A stretch of DNA of 64,000 nucleotides from Acidimicrobium ferrooxidans (GTDB lineage Bacteria; Actinomycetota; Geothermincolia; Fen-727; Anoxymicrobiaceae): NCBI GenBank assembly GCA_020723485.1, contig DYIU01000001.1, positions 941,779-1,005,778 on the forward strand, written 5' to 3'. Every line of letters starts with the position of its first letter. Positions within the stretch are counted from its first letter, which is position 1. Position numbers and translations under genes: made by a program. Positions 16,410 to 25,237 of this stretch are shown here, one piece after another. Under the pieces are notes generated by a model. It worked only from the letters and a program-made list of their open reading frames with translations, was not told the origin of the DNA and did not search any database.

Positions 16410-16438
16410 CCAGGGTCAGGCCTCAATTTAAGCCCTGG
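16410..16438 (+). repeat. Degenerate GGGTCAGG repeat remnant
   Basis: CCAGGG (16410-16415) and CCCTGG (16433-16438) form a short stem, and CAGGGTCAGGCCTCAATT resembles the first arm of the GGGGTCAGG repeats elsewhere in the window. It lies just after the ligase stop codon and ahead of the next gene's ribosome-binding site. Confidence 0.35.
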
Positions 16439-16462
16439 CCCGGGGAGAAGGGGGAGATACGC

Positions 16463-17749
16463 TTGGCGAATCACGACGTGCTGTTCGAACCATTCATGCT
16501 GAAGAACGTCGAGGTCAAGAACCGCATAGCCATGGCCCCGATGAACGTCTGTTTCACGGCCCCAAACCACATCGTCAGCCGGCAGCAGATAGCTTACTAC
16601 GCGGCCAGGGCGATCGGCGGCACCGGGCTGATAATAATCGAAGCGGTTGGCGGCTCTGACCATGACACCATCAAGACCTACGAGGTCCATAACAACCTGA
16701 TGCTGTTCTACCCATACCAGATGTCAGGGATGGCGGAGCTCGCCGAGACCATACATACGTTCGGAGCGAAGACCATTCTCCAGATATCCCCGGGAGCAGG
16801 GAGACAGGGCAGCTCCGCCTACACCGGCATCCAGCCGGTTGCCCCCTCTGCGATTCCATGGGAACTGCACCCGGAAATGCTTCCTAGGAACTGCCAGGAC
16901 ATCCTGATGAAGCTCGCGGAGCTCATGGGACCCGCGCACCCGATGTCCGAGACGCCTCGCGAAATACGGCCCGACGAGCTCGAAGCGCTCGCTCACGACG
17001 TCGGCGAGTCCGCAAGGCTGGCCCGGATCGCGGGATATGACGGGGTAGAGCTGCACGCTCCGCACGGCTACCTGATCCACGAGTTCCTTTCTCCACGCTC
17101 GAACAAGCGCTCGGACCAGTACGGCGGTTCGCTCGAGAACCGGGCGAGGTTCATGCTCGAGTGCCTCAAGAGCATGAGGGCAGGCGTGGGGGACGACTTC
17201 CTTCTCACAGTGCGAATCAGCGCGGATGAACATATGCCGGACGGTTTTCACGTGGAGGACACCATCGAGTACTGCAAGCTCGCAGTCACAGAAGGTGGAG
17301 CGGATGCGATCCACCTCTCGGACGGGAGCTACGAAGCGATGAAGTACTTCCTCCCCGACACGGACGGCCAGGTCGTGGAGGAGTCGGCCCGGATAAGGAA
17401 AGGATTGAAAGAGGCGCTCGGCAGGGACATCCCGGTCATCTGCCCGTCCGTTCACGCCCCGGACCTTGCGGCCGAGAGCGTCGCCGCCGGAAAGATGGAC
17501 ATCATCTCCCAGGGTCGAGCGCTGATCGCCGATCCGGAGTGGGCAAACAAGGTCAGGGAAGGCCGGGTGAAAGACATCGTGAAGTGCACCCGCTGCCTCA
17601 AGGGCTGTATCGGTCGCTTCGTGATGGGCCTTCCATCGCGATGCCTCGTCAACCCCGAGATGGGGCAGGAGGAGTACATCGAGAAATACAACACCAGGCC
17701 GGTGCTTCCCCTTAAGAAGAGAGTCTGGTTTATCCCGAGCGAGGTTTGA
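16463..17749 (+). CDS. Old-yellow-enzyme/2,4-dienoyl-CoA reductase-like FMN protein, short form
   Basis: This 428-residue protein matches the FMN TIM-barrel half of the 2,4-dienoyl-CoA reductase/BaiCD family: LFEPFMLKNVEVKNRIAMAPM at the start, GYDGVELHAPHGYLIHEFLSPRSNKR, and a 4Fe-4S motif C375-x2-C378-x3-C382-x11-C394. Family members with that cluster usually continue for another 250 residues with an FAD/NAD(P)H domain. Here the frame stops about 35 residues after the cluster, so electrons must come from a separate partner. I start at TTG 16463 after GGGGGAG; an upstream TTG in frame would cross a repeat remnant. It probably reduces an unsaturated acyl-CoA in this operon. Confidence 0.83.
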   Translation: MANHDVLFEPFMLKNVEVKNRIAMAPMNVCFTAPNHIVSRQQIAYYAARAIGGTGLIIIEAVGGSDHDTIKTYEVHNNLMLFYPYQMSGMAELAETIHTFGAKTILQISPGAGRQGSSAYTGIQPVAPSAIPWELHPEMLPRNCQDILMKLAELMGPAHPMSETPREIRPDELEALAHDVGESARLARIAGYDGVELHAPHGYLIHEFLSPRSNKRSDQYGGSLENRARFMLECLKSMRAGVGDDFLLTVRISADEHMPDGFHVEDTIEYCKLAVTEGGADAIHLSDGSYEAMKYFLPDTDGQVVEESARIRKGLKEALGRDIPVICPSVHAPDLAAESVAAGKMDIISQGRALIADPEWANKVREGRVKDIVKCTRCLKGCIGRFVMGLPSRCLVNPEMGQEEYIEKYNTRPVLPLKKRVWFIPSEV

Positions 17750-17802
17750 ACCCGGCATCCAGAGAGTAATCGGAACATGTGCTTGAAAAGAGAGGAAAAG
17801 CG

Positions 17803-18987
17803 ATGGAGAGCATAAGGGGCAAGGCCGCGATCGTCGGCATCGGGGAGGTGCCGACCGGCATCTACCCGGAGAGGTCGCTCATCGAAGCCGCGGTCACGGC
17901 GGCCGAGATGGCGATCAGAGACGCCAATATCCCGAAGGAGGACGTGGACACCGTCATACCCATACTGGTGGTGGCTAATAACATCGACAACGCGAACATG
18001 ATCTGCTCGCAGATGGTCGAGGAGCTCGGCCTGGGCAGGACCGCGAAGGCCAACTTTCTGGTCGGCTCCGGCGGTTCGAGCTCGGCCAACGCTCTGAAGG
18101 TAGCGATGGGGCTTGTGACCACAGGGCTTTCGAAGGCTGTGCTCGTCATCCACTCCGACCGGATGGGAAGCGGTCTGGACCTGGCCCTCGCGATACAGCA
18201 GTTCGCCTCTGTGGCGATCAGCCCCGAGTATGAGTCGCCTTACGGTTTCAGCCAGCTGGGCCTCGCCGGCTTCCTCCAGCAGCGTTACATGTACGACACC
18301 GGGACCACCGAGAGGCAGATAGCTTCAGTGGTGGAGACACTGCGCAAGTGGGCGGCGCTGAACCCGAACGCGATGATGAAGACGCCCCGTACCGCCGACG
18401 AGGTGCTCGAGTCCAAGGTCATCTCAAGCCCGGTGCGAAAGCGGATGATGAACAAGCTGGGCGACGGCGCGGCGGCGTTCATCGTGACCACCGCGGAGAG
18501 GGCCCGGGAATACACGGATACCCCCGCCTACGTGCTCGGGGTGGCGTCGCGATGCACGAACTTCTCGGTCACGCAGGGCCAGTGGGACGGGTTTCAGCTG
18601 TGGAAAGGCGCCGCGAGGGACGCTTACGAGATGGCGGGAATCACCGTCGGCGACATCGACGTGGCAGAGATCTACGACGCCTTCCCCACTTTCATCCTCA
18701 TGTCGATGGAGCTGCTGGGGCTCTGCGGCCCCGGCGAGGCCGGCAAGTTCTTCGAGGAAGGGCATGCCGCGCCCGGTGGGAAACTCCCCATCTCGACCAA
18801 CGGCGCGATGATGGCGCAGGGGCATACCGGAGCCGGCGGCGGAGTCGCCATACTGGTGGAGGCAGCCAGGCAGGTGATGGGCAAGGCCGGAGAAAGACAG
18901 GTCGAGGATGCGAATATCGTAGTGGAGACCGCCTCGGGAGGAATCGGCATGGACTTCCACGTCGGGGTCCTGGGAAGGGAGGTGTAG
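17803..18987 (+). CDS. SCP2-type thiolase / lipid-transfer-protein aldolase
   Basis: The 394-residue protein has the thiolase fold of the SCP-x/Ltp group (KAAIVGIGEVPTG at the start, GHTGAGGG near the end). At the place of the nucleophilic Cys the sequence reads GSGGSSSANA, so the Claisen nucleophile is missing. This is typical of Ltp-type enzymes that, with a DUF35 partner, cleave side chains by retro-aldol chemistry rather than thiolysis. The DUF35 gene follows at once. ATG 17803 has AGAGGAAAAG before it; GTG 17779 is a less likely start. Function is inferred from the residue loss and the pairing. Confidence 0.83.
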   Translation: MESIRGKAAIVGIGEVPTGIYPERSLIEAAVTAAEMAIRDANIPKEDVDTVIPILVVANNIDNANMICSQMVEELGLGRTAKANFLVGSGGSSSANALKVAMGLVTTGLSKAVLVIHSDRMGSGLDLALAIQQFASVAISPEYESPYGFSQLGLAGFLQQRYMYDTGTTERQIASVVETLRKWAALNPNAMMKTPRTADEVLESKVISSPVRKRMMNKLGDGAAAFIVTTAERAREYTDTPAYVLGVASRCTNFSVTQGQWDGFQLWKGAARDAYEMAGITVGDIDVAEIYDAFPTFILMSMELLGLCGPGEAGKFFEEGHAAPGGKLPISTNGAMMAQGHTGAGGGVAILVEAARQVMGKAGERQVEDANIVVETASGGIGMDFHVGVLGREV

Positions 18988-18990
18988 GGC

Positions 18991-19404
18991 ATGAGCGAGT
19001 ACACCCTGCCGCTCCCGGTGATGACCACCTTGAGCAAGGAGTACTGGGACGGCTGCAAGGCCGAGAGGCTCCTCTACCAGCACTGCAGGAACTGCGACGA
19101 GGTCATCTTCTTCCCGAAGTACCTGTGCCCAAACTGCATGAGCCACGATCTCGAGTGGCTGCAGTCCTCGGGCAGGGGCAAGATACTCACATTCACGGTT
19201 ACATACGAGAGCGCCCCGCCGGCTTTCTACGCGGCCGTGCCGTACGCGGTCGCAATCATCGAGCTGGAAGAAGGTTTTCGGATGATGAGCAACCTGGTCG
19301 AGTGCGATTTCGAAGAGCTGGAGTGTGAGATGCCTGTCGAGGTCGTATTCGACGCTGTGACGGACGAGGTCACGCTTCCGAAGTTCCGGCCGGCGGCGAA
19401 ATAG
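18991..19404 (+). CDS. DUF35 OB-fold / zinc-ribbon acyl-CoA-associated protein
   Basis: This 137-residue protein has an N-terminal rubredoxin-like zinc ribbon (CRNC and CPNC, spaced about 15 residues) and a C-terminal OB fold (GRGKILTFTVTYE onward), the DUF35 architecture. In characterised actinobacterial sterol pathways a DUF35 domain binds the Ltp aldolase and is needed for its activity. The gene starts three bases after the thiolase stop, with GGAAGGAGGTG inside the thiolase end, so the two are translationally linked. It likely forms a complex with that thiolase. Confidence 0.88.
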   Translation: MSEYTLPLPVMTTLSKEYWDGCKAERLLYQHCRNCDEVIFFPKYLCPNCMSHDLEWLQSSGRGKILTFTVTYESAPPAFYAAVPYAVAIIELEEGFRMMSNLVECDFEELECEMPVEVVFDAVTDEVTLPKFRPAAK

Positions 19405-19426
19405 TCCCACCGGGAGGAGCCTTGAG

Positions 19427-20275
19427 ATGAAGGAGATAGGGGGTAGATCCGTGCTGGTCACCGGCGCCGCGAGCGGCATTGGAAGAGCCACCGCGGTCGA
19501 GTTCGCGAGAGAGGGCGCAGACCCTCTCATCCTGAACGACATCAACCAGGAAGGCCTTGAGAAGACGGCGGAGACGATACGGCAGATGGGGCGACGGGTT
19601 GTGGTGCTCCCCGCCGATGTATCGGACTACGACGCGGTGAAGGAGATGACGGAGAAAGCGCTCGATGAGTCGGGCGCGATAGACATACTGGTCAACGTGG
19701 CAGGGACCGCTATAGTCGCCCGGTTCGAGGACATGACAATGGAGGAGTGGAGGAAGGTGATCGGGGTAGACCTCCTGGGGGCTCTTCACACCGTACACTG
19801 TCTCTATCCCAGCATGCTGGCAAAAGGGAGCGGGCACATCGTCAACGTGGCTTCCGTCGCCGGTCTCGCCGCGCTTCACCCGTACAACGAGTCCTACTAC
19901 ATGTGCAAGTTCGGCGTGGTTGGGTTCAGCGAGGGACTGATGCTCGAGGCATCCGCCCAGGGTATCAATGTCACCTGCGTCTGCCCCGGGGGTGTGAAGA
20001 CCGCCATCTATGACGACTCTCCCTTCAAGGGCTTCAACGAGGAAGCGAGACAGAAGATCAAGAACCTCATGCTCAGAACCGGGCAGGAGCCCGAGGATAC
20101 GGCCCGCGATATCGTGGTCGGGGTGAAGAGGAACAGGTTCCTGGTCATCACCACGCCCGCCGCGAAAGGCATGTATTTCTTCCGCAGGCACTTCCCTTAC
20201 CTCTGGTTCCCGGTCTTCAAGGCGGTGGCCCGCTCGTTCATCAAGTTCCTGGAGAGATACCGTTCGCCTGACTGA
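19427..20275 (+). CDS. Short-chain dehydrogenase/reductase
   Basis: The 282-residue SDR has TGAASGIG (about 13-20), NVAG (about 92) and a YxxxK motif in SYYMCKFG. It likely oxidises a hydroxyacyl or other hydroxyl group with NAD(P). The C-terminal extension (RRHFPYLWFPVFKAVARSFIKFLERY) is shared in style with the SDRs at 24349 and 44354, so these are probably paralogues. It is the last gene of the acyl-CoA operon, with GGGAGGAG before its ATG. NVAG replaces the commoner NNAG. Confidence 0.87.
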   Translation: MKEIGGRSVLVTGAASGIGRATAVEFAREGADPLILNDINQEGLEKTAETIRQMGRRVVVLPADVSDYDAVKEMTEKALDESGAIDILVNVAGTAIVARFEDMTMEEWRKVIGVDLLGALHTVHCLYPSMLAKGSGHIVNVASVAGLAALHPYNESYYMCKFGVVGFSEGLMLEASAQGINVTCVCPGGVKTAIYDDSPFKGFNEEARQKIKNLMLRTGQEPEDTARDIVVGVKRNRFLVITTPAAKGMYFFRRHFPYLWFPVFKAVARSFIKFLERYRSPD

Positions 20276-20341
20276 ACCAAGACCTCCCCAGGTCATACGG
20301 GGCATTACAGGCCGAAACGCGGGCTCGAAGGAGGGGTGATT

Positions 20342-21475
20342 ATGGACCGCATGACCCCCAGGGAGCGTATAGAGGCCGCAGTATCACTACGTGTGCCGGA
20401 CAGGGTCCCGGTGGTGCCCAATTTCGACCTCTATATCGCCAGGCACGCGGGGATCACCATGCACGACCTGCTCTTCGATTTCGGAAAAGCTGAAGCGGCC
20501 TTTGAGCGCGCCTTCGCCGACTTCAGTTGGGACGGCAACCATCTCTTCATAGGGGGCTCAGGCCCCTATATGCAGCTCTTCTTCTGGCAGGACTTCAAGC
20601 TGCCGGGGGTGGACGGTCACGGGGAGGATGAGATGCCCCAGATGCTGGAGACCAGGGGAGAGGAGCCCGAGATCTACGAGGAGATCTGCCGCCGCGGATT
20701 TCTCCACGTCTACTGGCGCATGGTCAGGAAGTGCAACCCCTCGTTACGGAGATGGAAGACAGGGCTGCGGTTCACCCCGGGTCTACTGTCCTATCTCACC
20801 AGGTCCAGTCTCTTCGTGAGGAAATGGGAGAAAAAGGGAATCCCCTGCATGACGGGAGGCGCTCTGTCATTCGTGGCCTTCGACGTGCTCTCCATGCTGC
20901 GCTCTATGGCCGATTTCAGTCTGGACCTGCACCGCCATCCCGACGAGGTGCTGCGCGCCCTCGCGGTGACCAACCGTTTCCAGGTACAGCTGATGTTGAT
21001 GCAGACAAAGACCCCGTGGACGCGTTACTGCCACATAGGGTCGGCGCGGCCCTCGGGGAGCTTCATCTCCCCGCGCATGTTCGAGCGTTTCGCCCTGCCC
21101 CTCTTCGTGGAAGCTGCCCAGAGGCTCACGGATGAGGGGATCACCCCCTTCCTGCACTTCGACTCGGACTGGACCCTGATGCTCCCCTACCTGAAGGAGC
21201 TTCCCGTGCGCAGGTGCGTTCTTTACCTGGACGGGACCACGGATATCTTCAAGGCAAAGGAGATACTGGGGAACCACATGTGCATCTGCGGGGACGTCCC
21301 GGCGAGTCTGCTGACGCTGGGAACGCCGGAGGAGGTGGACGAGTACTGCCGCAGGCTGATCGAGGAGGTGGGCGCCGATGGTGGTTTCATCCTCTCGTCG
21401 GGGTGCTCGACCCCACCTGACGCCAGGCCGGAGAACGTACGGGCGATGGTCGAATCGGTCAGGAAATACGGGTAG
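20342..21475 (+). CDS. Uroporphyrinogen-decarboxylase-family methyltransferase
   Basis: This 377-residue protein belongs to the URO-D superfamily that includes the corrinoid:CoM methyltransferases MtaA/MtbA and many O-demethylation enzymes (MTPRERIEAAVSLRVPDRVPVVPN at the start). The zinc-binding H-x-C of MtaA reads FLHFDSDW here, so the first Cys is Asp. A Cys remains in the later GGFILSSGCSTPPDA motif. No heme pathway genes are nearby, which favours methyl transfer over uroporphyrinogen decarboxylation. ATG 20342 follows GAAGGAGGGG. It is the most divergent of four URO-D paralogues in the window. Confidence 0.83.
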   Translation: MDRMTPRERIEAAVSLRVPDRVPVVPNFDLYIARHAGITMHDLLFDFGKAEAAFERAFADFSWDGNHLFIGGSGPYMQLFFWQDFKLPGVDGHGEDEMPQMLETRGEEPEIYEEICRRGFLHVYWRMVRKCNPSLRRWKTGLRFTPGLLSYLTRSSLFVRKWEKKGIPCMTGGALSFVAFDVLSMLRSMADFSLDLHRHPDEVLRALAVTNRFQVQLMLMQTKTPWTRYCHIGSARPSGSFISPRMFERFALPLFVEAAQRLTDEGITPFLHFDSDWTLMLPYLKELPVRRCVLYLDGTTDIFKAKEILGNHMCICGDVPASLLTLGTPEEVDEYCRRLIEEVGADGGFILSSGCSTPPDARPENVRAMVESVRKYG

Positions 21476-21494
21476 TCGCGACGTGTAGCCTGCG

Positions 21495-22445
21495 CTACGG
21501 TCTCGGATGGTTCTTGAAGAACTCCCAGATGTACTCGCTCGCGACGAAGTCCCGAGAGACGAGGCCGATAATCCTCTTCGGGAGATACTGCGGGCCGCCG
21601 GGCCATGTGTGACCTCCGCCGTTGACAGCGCACAGTGTTACTGCCGTCCCTTCCAGGCCGCCGGTGTAGCTGGACTGGGTAACTGTGGTCCCATCGCCGG
21701 GGTCACCATCCGGCAACTCGGTTACTGCCGGTGTTGTACTGCAGCCGTCGAGGGCGACCCAGTAGTCGATGGTCGCCCCGGTGGAGATTGCCTCGCCCCG
21801 TCCGCCGAGCCTCCCTCCTATCTCTCCGCCGTCCCAGGGCACGAGGGGATCGTCCGTACCGTTGATGAGCAGGACCGAGACCGGGACGGTCGAGGTGTTG
21901 CTCTGCTCGAGAGGCACGCTCATGAGCGCCGCTACCGGGGCGATGCCCGCCACGAGATCGGGTGCGTCACAGGCGAGCCTGAACGACATGAAGCCGCCGT
22001 TCGAGATGCCGGTGGCGTATATCATCTTCGGATCTATCCGGTACTCCGACTCGATCTCCGAGACCAGGTCGCGGGTGAAGCTGACATCGTCGACCCCCTC
22101 GTTGATGCCGCGCCCGTCGTTCCAGCCGCGGTCGACGCCGTCCGGGTATGCGACTATGAATCCTTCACGGTCGGCTACCGCGTCCATCCCGGACATCTTC
22201 CTCTGATTGGCCCCCTGGCCACCGTGCCCGTGGAAACCGACGACAAGCGGGTAGGGCCTGGAGCCGTCGTAGGACTCAGGCACGTGGACCAGGTACGTCC
22301 TGGTCCGACCGCCCGACCGGACGGAGCGCTCCTGGACGGTGCCCGTATCGGCCTCGCGCCTTTGCCCGCAGCCGTTCAGCGGTGCAGCGAGTGCAACCGC
22401 CAGGCAGGTGACCGCACCTGTGAGGAATGCTCTTCGAGCCGTCAT
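21495..22445 (-). CDS. Secreted lipoprotein esterase, PHB-depolymerase/feruloyl-esterase-like
   Basis: The 316-residue product begins with RRAFLTGAVTCLAVALAAPLNGC, a signal peptide ending in a lipobox with Cys at about residue 26, so it is probably anchored outside the membrane. The mature part is an alpha/beta hydrolase of the LpqC/polyhydroxybutyrate depolymerase group. It has VGFHGHGG (oxyanion region), the nucleophile Ser in GISNGG and a C-terminal His in GGGHTWPGG. These cleave ester bonds in polyesters or plant-cell-wall aromatics. It converges with the URO-D gene, 19 bases between stops. Confidence 0.87.
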   Translation of the reverse strand: MTARRAFLTGAVTCLAVALAAPLNGCGQRREADTGTVQERSVRSGGRTRTYLVHVPESYDGSRPYPLVVGFHGHGGQGANQRKMSGMDAVADREGFIVAYPDGVDRGWNDGRGINEGVDDVSFTRDLVSEIESEYRIDPKMIYATGISNGGFMSFRLACDAPDLVAGIAPVAALMSVPLEQSNTSTVPVSVLLINGTDDPLVPWDGGEIGGRLGGRGEAISTGATIDYWVALDGCSTTPAVTELPDGDPGDGTTVTQSSYTGGLEGTAVTLCAVNGGGHTWPGGPQYLPKRIIGLVSRDFVASEYIWEFFKNHPRP

Positions 22446-22536
22446 ACCAGTCCCTTACACCCGGAAGCTTTCCATGTCCTGCAGTAAGTATCGGTCCGTG
22501 TGATGAAAGGGTGATTACATCGAGGTGAAAAGCCTG

Positions 22537-22830
22537 TTAAACGGTGCGTTGGGCACAGACGGCCGGTGGGGCACCAGGAGGAGTCGGCCCCACTGTACAC
22601 CCTTGTTCCATGGCTGCCGAGGCGTGATGAGTCACGCCAATAGCGGTCGCCTGGACGAAGACCTTCCACGGGCACGTGCAGACGAAGAGGACCGCGTATA
22701 CGATCCCGACCGCCACGGCCAGGCACAGGATGACCGCGCAGACCAGAGCCAGTGTCGTGAGCCACGGGGATAATGAATGCGAAAGCGAATCGCCTCGGTG
22801 AGTGATGTGCGGAACGTACTCCGAGGTCAC
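22537..22830 (-). CDS. Small predicted membrane protein, unknown
   Basis: A 97-residue frame starts at GTG 22830 with an excellent GAGGAGGGGG ribosome-binding site six bases upstream. It has one clear hydrophobic helix at about residues 24-50 (LTTLALVCAVILCLAVAVG) followed by a Cys-rich stretch (FVCTCPW) and a low-complexity tail. I know no family for it. If it is not real, 22446-23037 is a 592-base non-coding region in which I see nothing else. The good start site is the main support. Confidence 0.45.
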   Translation of the reverse strand: MTSEYVPHITHRGDSLSHSLSPWLTTLALVCAVILCLAVAVGIVYAVLFVCTCPWKVFVQATAIGVTHHASAAMEQGCTVGPTPPGAPPAVCAQRTV

Positions 22831-23037
22831 GACAGCCCCCTCCTCTCCCGCGCCGCTGCGGGAAACGCCCAGGCAGTGCTCCGTTGCACTCTCAAATACG
22901 GGTCCTGCGGTCCCGAATCCCGTGGTTTGCCGTTACCCGAAGCGTAAATCCGGTGCCGCGGGGGTGTCAATCGACGCCGGTTAATCGAATTTATTCCAAA
23001 ACAAGCGATAGAATCCCGGATTCAGCGCCCGGCAGGC

Positions 23038-24246
23038 TCAGCCCTTCGGGTAGGTGCCGTACTCCCGCGCCGCCTCCACCATCCATCGGAGGCGCTCGAT
23101 GGAGACTCTGCTGTGATTGTGAGCCGGCGAGAGTATGAAACCGCCTCCCCGGCCGGCGTCCTCGATAGACTGGCGCACGGCGTCGAACACCTGCTCGCGC
23201 GTGCCGCTGACCATGAGCTCGCTCACGTCGAGGTTGCCGATGAGGCAGATCCTGTCACCAACAAGGGCTTTAGCCTCTTTCAGGGAGACTCCAGCGGTCG
23301 GCTCGAGGGACTGCACCGCGTCGAAGCCGCAGTCCGCGAAGAACTCCAGCAGGGACGTGACGTTGCCGCAGGAGTGCATGACCAGCTTTATGCCGAGGGC
23401 ATGTGCCGTTTCGGTAAGGCGGCGGTAAGAGTCCTCGAACAGCTCCCTTATCATCTTCGGGCTGAGCATCGGTCCGGACTTGTAGGCGAGGTCGTCGGTA
23501 TAGACGACCGCGGGCATCCCCGCATCGGCCATGGCCTCGATGAGCATGCAGAACAGGTCCTCGTAAAACTTGATCATCCTTGCGATGAGCCGCTTTTCCT
23601 TACGCGTGGCGACTACGAACCGGTCGAATCCCATCGGCTGCCAGATGTTCTCGAAAATGCCGTAGGTCGCCATGCCGAAGAGGAATATCCTGCTGCCGTA
23701 CCCTTTCACGATCTCGCGGAAAGCCAGGTTCGCCTTCTCCGGGAGCGCGAGCAGCGGCCGCTTGTTCCAGGCGTTCCAGTCCGACTCACTCTTTATCAGC
23801 CCCTCACGGTAGACCGGATTCGCCTGGAAGCCGGACTCGCTGACCGCTACGTCCAGGAGCCGCCCATGGATGTCTGTCATGCTTCTGGAATCGCGGTTGC
23901 GCATTATGGGAGTGAACGCTATCCAGGCAGAGTCGTAACCCATCTCGATGGCTGCGCGGACGGCGTCGAGGTCGAACTTGAGGAGGTAGTCTCTTATCAG
24001 GGTGCTGACGATTGCCTCGAAGGTCTCTGGGAACCTGCGCAGGAAGCCGTAGGACCAGTCCATGAGTGCGGGCGCACGATCCGGGGCGAACAACCGGTCT
24101 GTCAGGCTCGGCTTCTTGCCCAGAATTGCACCTACTATATCAGGCTCGAGCATGAGGTCCATCGTCGGCACCCTGTCGGGCTCGCGGAGCTCGAGCGCTT
24201 CGAGGACCCTCTTGTGGCTGGCGGATGCGATTGCAAGGTCGCTCAT
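23038..24246 (-). CDS. Uroporphyrinogen-decarboxylase-family methyltransferase
   Basis: The 402-residue protein is a URO-D family member, close to the ones at 36693 and 41444: they share the LELREPDRVPT start, the QPMGFDRF..ATRKEK block and EAMADAGMPAVVYTDDLAYKSGPMLSPKM. The metal-binding H-x-C is intact (VMHSCGN), but the third Cys ligand of MtaA is not obvious in GGGFILSPAHNH. A methyl transfer role with a corrinoid protein is likely. No corrinoid protein gene is in the window. ATG 24246 has AGGAGAAATAT before it. An SDR lies upstream on the same strand, about 100 bases away. Confidence 0.85.
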   Translation of the reverse strand: MSDLAIASASHKRVLEALELREPDRVPTMDLMLEPDIVGAILGKKPSLTDRLFAPDRAPALMDWSYGFLRRFPETFEAIVSTLIRDYLLKFDLDAVRAAIEMGYDSAWIAFTPIMRNRDSRSMTDIHGRLLDVAVSESGFQANPVYREGLIKSESDWNAWNKRPLLALPEKANLAFREIVKGYGSRIFLFGMATYGIFENIWQPMGFDRFVVATRKEKRLIARMIKFYEDLFCMLIEAMADAGMPAVVYTDDLAYKSGPMLSPKMIRELFEDSYRRLTETAHALGIKLVMHSCGNVTSLLEFFADCGFDAVQSLEPTAGVSLKEAKALVGDRICLIGNLDVSELMVSGTREQVFDAVRQSIEDAGRGGGFILSPAHNHSRVSIERLRWMVEAAREYGTYPKG

Positions 24247-24348
24247 GCCGATATTTCTCCTTTCAGCGTGGCGGCGGGCTCCAACTCCTTGCCCGCGCGT
24301 CAATATCATATAGGAAGGGGAGACGTTATACCCGATTGCGACCGGCTG

Positions 24349-25200
24349 TTACTGCACCAGGCCCCGGCGCGCGAGCGCCGTCATAAGAGGCACGAGTACG
24401 CCGCGCCTGTTGAGGAACCCGAAGATCCTGGAGTTCGTTTCGGGCGACAGGCGTTTCAGCGACCAGAGCATCTTGACCGAGAACTGGGGCGTCGCGTAGA
24501 GCCGGTTTTTCTTCGCGGCCGCGATTATCCGCCGCGCGACCTCGTCGCTGGACATCCTGGCGTTGTCGAATGTTATGCGGGCGAAATCCCGCTCCCAGTC
24601 CTCCGTGCACCTCATCTCGTCCAGCAGGCCGGTCTTGAAGAAAGAAGGGCATGCCACTGTAATGCCGATGTTCTGGTCGGAGAGCTCCATCGCGAGCGTC
24701 TCAGAGAGCGAGACGACCGCCATCTTGGTGGTGTTATAGGGGGCCATGTGCATGAGGCTGACCAGCCCGCCCAGCGAAGCCACGTTGATTATGTGCCCGC
24801 CGCCCCGGGCCTTCATCCTGGGGACGAACTCGTGGCAGCCGTAGAGCATCCCGAGGAAGTTGACGCCTATCACCCAGTCCCAGTCCTCGAGCGGTATTTC
24901 GCCGACCGAGCCGGCGCACGCCACCCCGGCGTTGTTGATGAGCAGGTCGACTCCGCCCCAGGTCTCCCAGTAGTGGTCCGCGTAAGCCTTGACGCCCCCG
25001 GGTTCCGACACGTCTGCGTGGAACGTCTCTGCCGAGCCGCCGGCGCGCTCGACAATCGCCGCGGTCTCGGCGGCCCCGGAGTTGTCTATGTCGACTATGC
25101 CGACCTTCCAGCCCTCGGAGGCAAGTGCCTTCGCGAGCGACCTCCCGAGTCCCGACCCCGCCCCGGTTATTACGGCGCTGTTACCAGTGAGTCCCCGCAA
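24349..25200 (-). CDS. Short-chain dehydrogenase/reductase
   Basis: The 283-residue SDR has TGAGSGLG (about 12-19), NNAG (about 90) and the Tyr/Lys of APYNTTKMA. It is most like the SDRs at 19427 and 44354, including the tail after GITVACPSFFKTGLL. Start: TTG 25200, because AAGGAGG lies eight bases upstream. The longer in-frame extension to an ATG at 25359 overlaps the upstream gene and is Arg/Ser/Thr-rich nonsense. Substrate unknown. It may be co-transcribed with the URO-D gene downstream. Confidence 0.87.
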   Translation of the reverse strand: MRGLTGNSAVITGAGSGLGRSLAKALASEGWKVGIVDIDNSGAAETAAIVERAGGSAETFHADVSEPGGVKAYADHYWETWGGVDLLINNAGVACAGSVGEIPLEDWDWVIGVNFLGMLYGCHEFVPRMKARGGGHIINVASLGGLVSLMHMAPYNTTKMAVVSLSETLAMELSDQNIGITVACPSFFKTGLLDEMRCTEDWERDFARITFDNARMSSDEVARRIIAAAKKNRLYATPQFSVKMLWSLKRLSPETNSRIFGFLNRRGVLVPLMTALARRGLVQ

Positions 25201-25237
25201 CTTGAAACCTCCTTGCTCCGGATTGAGTGAGCTGGTA

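Noticed and set aside
17747-17805. Third selenocysteine: TGA at the end of the dienoyl-CoA-reductase-like gene
   Set aside because: Unlike the two accepted cases, the codons after the TGA do not continue any family similarity and soon meet another stop.
23113-25230. 705-codon open frame on the plus strand
   Set aside because: It spans two clear minus-strand genes (URO-D family and SDR) and the gap between them; composition is that of an antisense shadow in high-GC DNA.
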